Origin: Sclerodactyla briareus
Taxonomy: Eukaryota; Echinodermata; Holothuroidea; Dendrochirotida; Sclerodactylidae
Direction: 5' to 3'
Assembly (NCBI GenBank): GCA_026419785.1
Contig: JAODTK010001277.1
Span: 1 to 64,000 of the forward strand
DNA length: 64,000 bases
Shown here: piece after piece, positions 59,101 through 64,000 of the stretch
How the letters are laid out: each line of letters begins with the position of its first letter
How positions within the stretch are numbered: position 1 is the stretch's first letter
Made by a program: the position numbers and the translations under genes
Notes under the pieces: model-generated
The model's database searches: none
Told to the model about the DNA's origin: nothing
What the model saw: only the letters and a program-made list of their open reading frames with translations

Positions 59101-59738
59101 GCTCTTTTTGAACGAAATTCGCTCGTGGCGCCGCCACCCCCCCCCGCTGCGAGGCCAAACAACGAAAACCGGCGACCCTAAAAGGTCCCCAAACCTCCGG
59201 TGAAGGGAAGGGGAACAGGAACCAAGGGCAGGCAAAGGGCGGTACGGGGAGGGAAGGGTAGAGGGGTGGGCCTCGGGAATACACCCGAACGACATAGAAG
59301 CCACGCGGTCCAGGCGCTAGGGCTAGGCCTGCATACCGCGTTAGTGTTAGGCTAGCTGCCAGTACGCAAAAACTACAGCGAGGTAGGAAGCTAGGCCTAA
59401 CGCCCCCGCATGGAACGGGCGGTAGAGAGTACTTAAAACCTTTCAAAACTCACCTAAGTGGAGAGATACCTGAACGAAAGGTGACGAAAACGCTGACAAA
59501 TTCCCGCCAACGTAAGAAAGAATATAGAAAGCCAGAAAAACGCTACTAGGAACGATTTTTGGGCGAAACTCTTACAGCCAAAAACTGCGAACGAAACTCG
59601 ACACTATCCTGGCAAAAAGAGAAGGCGATGGGGTGGCCAACCTGGCATTTGTGTATTGCAGAAGCCGACGTGGCATGGGGGGGGTGCCATAGTCCATTGG
59701 GGTAAGTTGAATATATGAGAAGATTCCGTGCAACGTGC
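56172..59738 (-). mobile_element. GC-rich TIR family, large copy E (~3.6 kb)
   Basis: The left terminus is GTTTGGGTGCACCAATCCTA then ACTCATTATTCAACTTACCCC. The right, inverted, is GTTGCACGGAATCTTCTCAT then ATATTCAACTTACCCCAATGG. The family's subterminal block lies inside the right end (inverted: CACGTCGGCTTCTGCAATAC, TTGGCCACCCCATCGCCTTC, TTTTTGCCAGG), so the orientation is minus. Its left interior (GCACAGGGACCGGCGGGGGC) resembles that of element D. The interior is GC/CpG-rich with a ~21-bp tandem array. Overlapping frames of about 200 codons on both strands are not supported as genes. It starts where short copy B ends. Confidence 0.82.
57470..58230. repeat. ~21-bp GAGCCGTGGGTCGGCTCTGCC array in element E
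   Basis: The consensus is GAGCCGTGGGTCGGCTCTGC plus C, with more than 20 degenerate copies (GAGCAGTGGGTCCGCTCTGC, GAGCCATGGACCGGCGTCTG and similar). Spacing is mostly 19 to 28 bases. The unit is partly self-complementary (GAGCC...GGCTC). Confidence 0.8.
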
Positions 59739-59749
59739 GAACTGGGGGG

Positions 59750-62100
59750 ACAGTTTACACCTATGAACCTTTGACACCATATAATTATTACTCTTTATGG
59801 TAACTGTTTAACATAGGCCACACATAATGAACTCCTCCACTTGTTCTTCCCCCATAGAGAATTTTGCCCTATGACCGTGAGATGATCACATCTGGGAAAT
59901 CATAAGCTTTCTCCTGTTTGCACCATTCACACCCTTCACACAGCTAACTGGCAAGTGGCAACCCAGTGTAACTACCCACCCCCATATTAATAACTAGATA
60001 CTGCTAGGGTCATAGGCCGAACAGGCATATATGGCAACACAGTAGCAAAATACGCCTGCTCTTCATAGAGTTGCACAGTGAAACCCTATGGCCTTCCTTA
60101 AGCAACTCACCTTACAATGGAAAACCATATCGCGAGTCCCATGCCACAAAACACACATGAGTTCCTGTAATGCAATATAAAACAAAAGTTAGCTGTTCAC
60201 ATGCCTTCCTTCCTACTCTCCTGCAGCTTGCACTCCAGTTTTTCCACTTTTTATATTTCGGCAGATTATTGGAAGGCAAGCTCGTTCACATGCCTAATAA
60301 GTCTGTTCATGGTTGCGAGTGCACAGTCTCCACTGCTAAGCAGCTTCAGGAGTATAGACACGATAACCCTCCCTTCCCCCCTCCCCCCTTATTTCCTCGT
60401 GGGCATACTGTTACAGCCTAGGTCTGAAATGGTCACCACATGTTATCAGAAAATTTATCTTTATATCACAAGTTTCACTGGGCTACTGCTGTATGGGGCA
60501 AATCTGTGAGATACTGTGCTTTAGGTATTGATTTTGTCAGGTGAGTTTCCGGGAAGATGAATCCTCAGCAATGTGCAATATCAACAGCCAGATATCCTCT
60601 ATGACCTTGACACCAGATCATTATTACGTACCATGAACAGAGGCCTCTTGCTAATACACAATTGTGTGAAATGTATTCAATGTTAGATCCATATTCAGTC
60701 AGTCTCCTTCATAAAGCCCAGTTTCGGAGTTGCGCATGGGCATTTGAGCAATTTGGTCCAGTTTTGTGAAACTTTCTCACCGTGCCCGTTCCCGTCCATA
60801 TGTGTTACTGTGTGTCTCCTGAGCTCGCCAAATTATTCAGTAAAAAATTCAATAACTTTTGTTTAGAATTCAACTTACCTAACAAATATTAACATCAATT
60901 CGAAGGTTTCTAGAGCACGGATAACTCTGTGATATTCCTCTGTGGAGAAAAGGAATTAACTACTGTAGGATTAAGACTAGCTCATTGCACGAAAGCCAAA
61001 AGGCTTAGTGATATCCTTGACTGCACGATGGGCATTTGATCGCAACAATGGGAGTTTTTGACCCCATTGTGGGGAATCAACATACTGCGTATGAGTTTCA
61101 AATCCATCATGTTATTGTGTCACTGACCAGGATTCACATGACAGATACATAATCATCCATACAGCACGGCCTCATATATGGGCATAGCTGCCATGTTTTC
61201 CTGGATTTCCAGGACCCAATGAACCACACCCTGAAAGCATGCTGTTCTTTATAGAATCTTCAGTTCAAAATTGGAATCTGCCAATCTGACAGTAATTCAG
61301 TCATGATGGCAATGCCAGTGTACTCCAATTTGACTTTGTGATCTTTTGGGGTCCATTAATTCACGCCATCGTCATGATATTATACAATCTCACGAAGTTA
61401 TCGAATATCCCCAGTAACTTAGATTGAATAGACCCCCCCCCCCTCAGGGTTGCGTGAGTAATCGATCGCCCGATGGGGGCTCATGCTCCTGTATGGGGGA
61501 GGGTTGGGTGGTACCCTTCTCTACCCAGATGGGGACCCCACTCTTCTTGTGGGTGAATGTTTCCCTCTCTGTCAGGCTAGGGAGGGACATTTGTTGGGTA
61601 TAGCGGGTTGCTTGGGTGTTGTCATTTCCCAAAACTTAATGGTTTGGGTATTAACGAGCGACTAAGCGTCCCGCTAATTAGGCAGTTTGCCCTATTAACT
61701 CACCTTATTGGGGCAGTTTTACATTTACAAACCCACCCTACCGTCCGCCCAACTCTATGCATAATTAGGAACGAACAAGCCTCCTTCTATGACTTGACTT
61801 CCTACGTTATCGTTTATATTTTTTCTGGACCCAATACCCTGGATTTACCATTGTCTTTATAGGATTATTAAGTGGGGATTATAACATTTTGCACAGAATT
61901 TCCTAGAGGATTTTTGAGATGAAAACTCTCACTCTTCTACATTAGCTCGCGAGAAGGTTACTTGGGAGCGCAGTGAATTATGGTGACAATGGCAGCAGTA
62001 ACCTGTTATTGTCCTGAATGGCCCATCACTTGGGTAAAGAAGTCTGATGACTAATCATTTCTTTGTAATATAATACATACTGCGAAATAAGTAAAGGCAC
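59750..62100. other. Intron, nothing recognised
   Basis: AT-leaning intronic sequence. Candidate minus-strand exons near 60300-60400 and 60550 were inspected and not supported. Confidence 0.5.
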
Positions 62101-62107
62101 CACTCAC

Positions 62108-62161
62108 ATTCGCTGGTATCCGAGGTAATGCTCGAGGGTCAGGACATGCAAAGGAGAACTC
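62108..62161 (-). CDS. DENND1: DENND1 exon upstream of DENN core
   Basis: The minus-strand acceptor CATTTATTCTTGCAG precedes 62161 and the donor GTGAGTGG follows 62108. The 54 bases encode EFSFACPDPRALPRIPAN. This lines up with the family's 'yFxxPDxRELPxIPeNRNLTEY', which comes about 35 residues before the LTACVHGA exon at 43.9 kb. Both splice sites are strong and the strand agrees. If accepted, the intervening 18 kb contains the unlocated NLTEY...ICSSKLS exon plus all the GC-rich TIR elements. Confidence 0.7.
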
Positions 62162-62169
62162 CTGCAAGA

Positions 62170-63915
62170 ATAAATGTAATATGTGCATTATGATAGTTTT
62201 AAACAATATCTATCTCAATAGAATTCTAGCAATCAACCGAGCTATTCACAGAAATCCTGTAGGATGACTTTGACTGATGCTTTTTTTATATCTCCCCTCC
62301 ACATGACCTGAATGAATTATGCATATGGGGGCCATGCATTACACAGTGTGCTAACTGCTAAGGTTGCAGTTTCACACAACGAAACCAGGTAATCAAAATT
62401 TTGAATGGCTATCAGAATTATACTGATAATTGTCATTCGACAACAATTCCTGCATTTTAGCAGGTTTGAGGTTTTGAGGATGAGCACGAGTTCGATCGTA
62501 AGTGATATTTCCCAGAATACAGAATTCTAAATTATCATAAGCACATGATGGTTGTTATGGTATAGGCGTTTCCCTCTTCGTGGGAGCGAGTACCCACGCT
62601 CACATGGATCATGCCGTGCAGAAGAGGAAACATTGTGATGATTCCTCTAAACTATCTCTATGCTTTCACTGTACTAGCTGTCACCATTCGCTGGAACAAA
62701 TTTAACTCTATGTTGTTTTTCATTTTCTTACAATTTTTTCGTCAGCAGGAGTACTTTCCTCAGGCGTTTTAAAATAACCCTCCCCATGCTTCGACAACAA
62801 TATCACTGAGTTGAGCACTCTAATTCACTGAATTTCAAATGCTCTATCTCGCCAATAGATGCTGGAAGCCTCACTAAATTAGTTCTGTCATAACAGCAAT
62901 ATTTTGTATAATTGTTCATGTATGCACACGTCAGGGTTTGAGTCACTACAAGTCATCGGAAGTCATTCACAAGACTTATGCAATTTGTTTTTGTCAGAAA
63001 GAAGAATAGTTGATACATATGGACACATCCTGCAAAGTTTAGGTCATTCAGGGTTGGAGGTCCTCTGTTGTGGATTGCGGTAAATACCAGTCTATAGTTA
63101 TCATTCTGTGGAACCCGGTTTTACGATCGATAAATCGTCTTGTAGTGTATAAGTCTTTTGGTGCGTTGTTACATTTCTGTAGTCCCCTTGACGGAGTCGC
63201 TTTTGGCGATTCCATTCTGTGATGTGTAAATGTTTTTTTCTTTATCCTCCACAAGTACATTCCTAGACGTGATGAAATTATTGCCCTTTTACTAAAGATG
63301 TAAAATACATTTGATCCAAAATGTTTTTTAGTCCCTTTCCTCCTGCTACACATGAAATTGTGGGGCAAAGCGCTAAACCTTATATAGCCTTCCAAGCTTC
63401 TTGCCCATAATAAATCTAAAAACCGATATTGGGGCCCATTACCTGTTTTAAAAATTAACCGAACCAGGTTGCAACATCGATTTTATTTTACGAGCCCTGA
63501 AATCGCTTGCTATTCCACGGTCAGTGAATTTGTAGTCTTGTACATTTTAATTCTATAGTTTGTCGTTACCAGTATGTTTACGAACATTATTATGTTTTAT
63601 TGCAATATACAGAACAATTTTTCTAGTGTTTTCCTGCACTCGTAACGTATCCCAGTCCCCCTAATACATACGTAGAACACAAATGCGTCTATACCTAACT
63701 GCAAGCGCCCCTGTGATGGTTTTCCGAAGCGAAGGCCTTCAGCTGCGGCGCTGCCTGCTTGCTGTGCACGATACGTTGCGTGGTTAGACAGATAGCTATT
63801 CCAAGCGATTTACAATTTATAGATGGTAACCTATTAAGCAACAATCGTACTAACTTGCAAGATCAAAGGACGTTCAGCGATTCGGTTTGTAAGCAAACAG
63901 TACTTCAAACAACAA
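62170..63915. other. Nothing recognised
   Basis: AT-leaning sequence, presumably the next DENND1 intron. A 115-codon minus frame (63048-63395) is basic and has no recognisable domain. No earlier DENND1 exon was identified. Confidence 0.45.
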
Positions 63916-63930
63916 TAATTTAGAGTCCGG

Positions 63931-64000
63931 GTCATTCCCCGTAGTATAGTGGGGTGCACTCCTCTCCTCGAGCGTTGGACGTACGCGACCCGGGGTTCGA
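63931..64000 (+). ncRNA. tRNA-like Pol III sequence, cut by window end
   Basis: TTCCCCGTAGTATAGTGGGG resembles the 5' part and A-box of a tRNA-Asp-like gene. GACCCGGGGTTCGA at the very edge is a B-box/T-arm start. The spacing between them is longer than in tRNA-Asp, and no standard anticodon loop is evident. This favours a tRNA-derived SINE head or a tRNA pseudogene over a functional tRNA. The 3' part lies outside the window. Confidence 0.4.

Noticed and set aside
48721-59738. GC-rich region as ribosomal DNA or bacterial contamination
   Set aside because: No 18S, 5.8S or 28S conserved stretches could be recognised, and the edges coincide with TIRs that also bound a short element 22 kb away in ordinary AT-rich sequence.
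60295-60400. Minus-strand stretch reading LLKLLSSGDCALATMNRL as an N-terminal DENND1 exon
   Set aside because: It lies downstream (3') of the 62.1-kb exon on this strand, so it is in the wrong order for the N-terminal part, and its similarity is weak.
62560-62640. Minus-strand IHVSVG peptide as the exon before EFSFACPD
   Set aside because: It resembles the family's VHLSV, but there is no acceptor AG upstream and the following sequence does not splice plausibly.

Overview
This is a eukaryotic, animal-type genomic window: exons with GT-AG (and one GC-AG) splice sites, long AT-leaning introns, tRNA-derived SINEs, LINE fragments, hAT-type MITEs, satellites, and dispersed repeats full of AGGTCA/TGACCT half-sites. 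The repeat style suggests a marine invertebrate (hemichordate, echinoderm, cephalochordate or lophotrochozoan), but the sequence does not decide the phylum. There are no bacterial operons, rRNA genes or CRISPR arrays.

Two conserved genes can be rebuilt from exons, and they converge on each other. (1) On the + strand, about 3.66-13.69 kb, lies an inosine-uridine nucleoside hydrolase (IUNH) family gene with four recognisable exons. They run from the Asp-rich N-terminal motif to the stop codon. (2) On the - strand, from about 62.16 kb down to about 20.84 kb, lies a connecdenn-type DENND1 gene, a Rab35 GEF family member. The DENN core exons are clear. A proline-rich tail with two DPF motifs is inferred to be its C-terminus. 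A possible two-transmembrane-segment protein gene (22.10-22.59 kb, +) sits inside one of its introns.

Almost every exon carries single-base frame changes while its splice sites and residues stay conserved, and the satellites are equally ragged with indels. I infer mainly uncorrected long-read indel errors rather than pseudogenes. This also explains why no long open reading frame survives.

Layout. 0-3.6 kb: no gene recognised. 3.6-13.7 kb: the IUNH gene, its introns holding an antisense Jockey/CR1-like LINE (4.86-7.08 kb), AGGTCA-rich repeats, a hAT MITE with a perfect target duplication, a (TCTA/TCTG)n tract, and a ~425-bp tandem array that captured a MITE. 14-20.8 kb: intergenic repeats. 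20.8-62.2 kb: the DENND1 gene, its introns loaded with a 40-bp and a 28-bp satellite, SINEs, MITEs and LINE remnants. The 5' intron (44-62 kb) holds an 11-kb cluster of GC- and CpG-rich terminal-inverted-repeat elements. 62-64 kb: little recognised, except a truncated tRNA-like sequence at the edge.

The most interesting item is that TIR family. Three short copies (about 0.27-0.31 kb) and two very large ones (about 5.9 and 3.6 kb) share the TIR core ACTCAACTTACCCCATATGG, outer flanks that are themselves inverted, and a conserved ~100-bp subterminal block at one end. The large copies contain no credible protein; their interiors are hairpin-forming GC-rich tandem repeats. I do not recognise this family.
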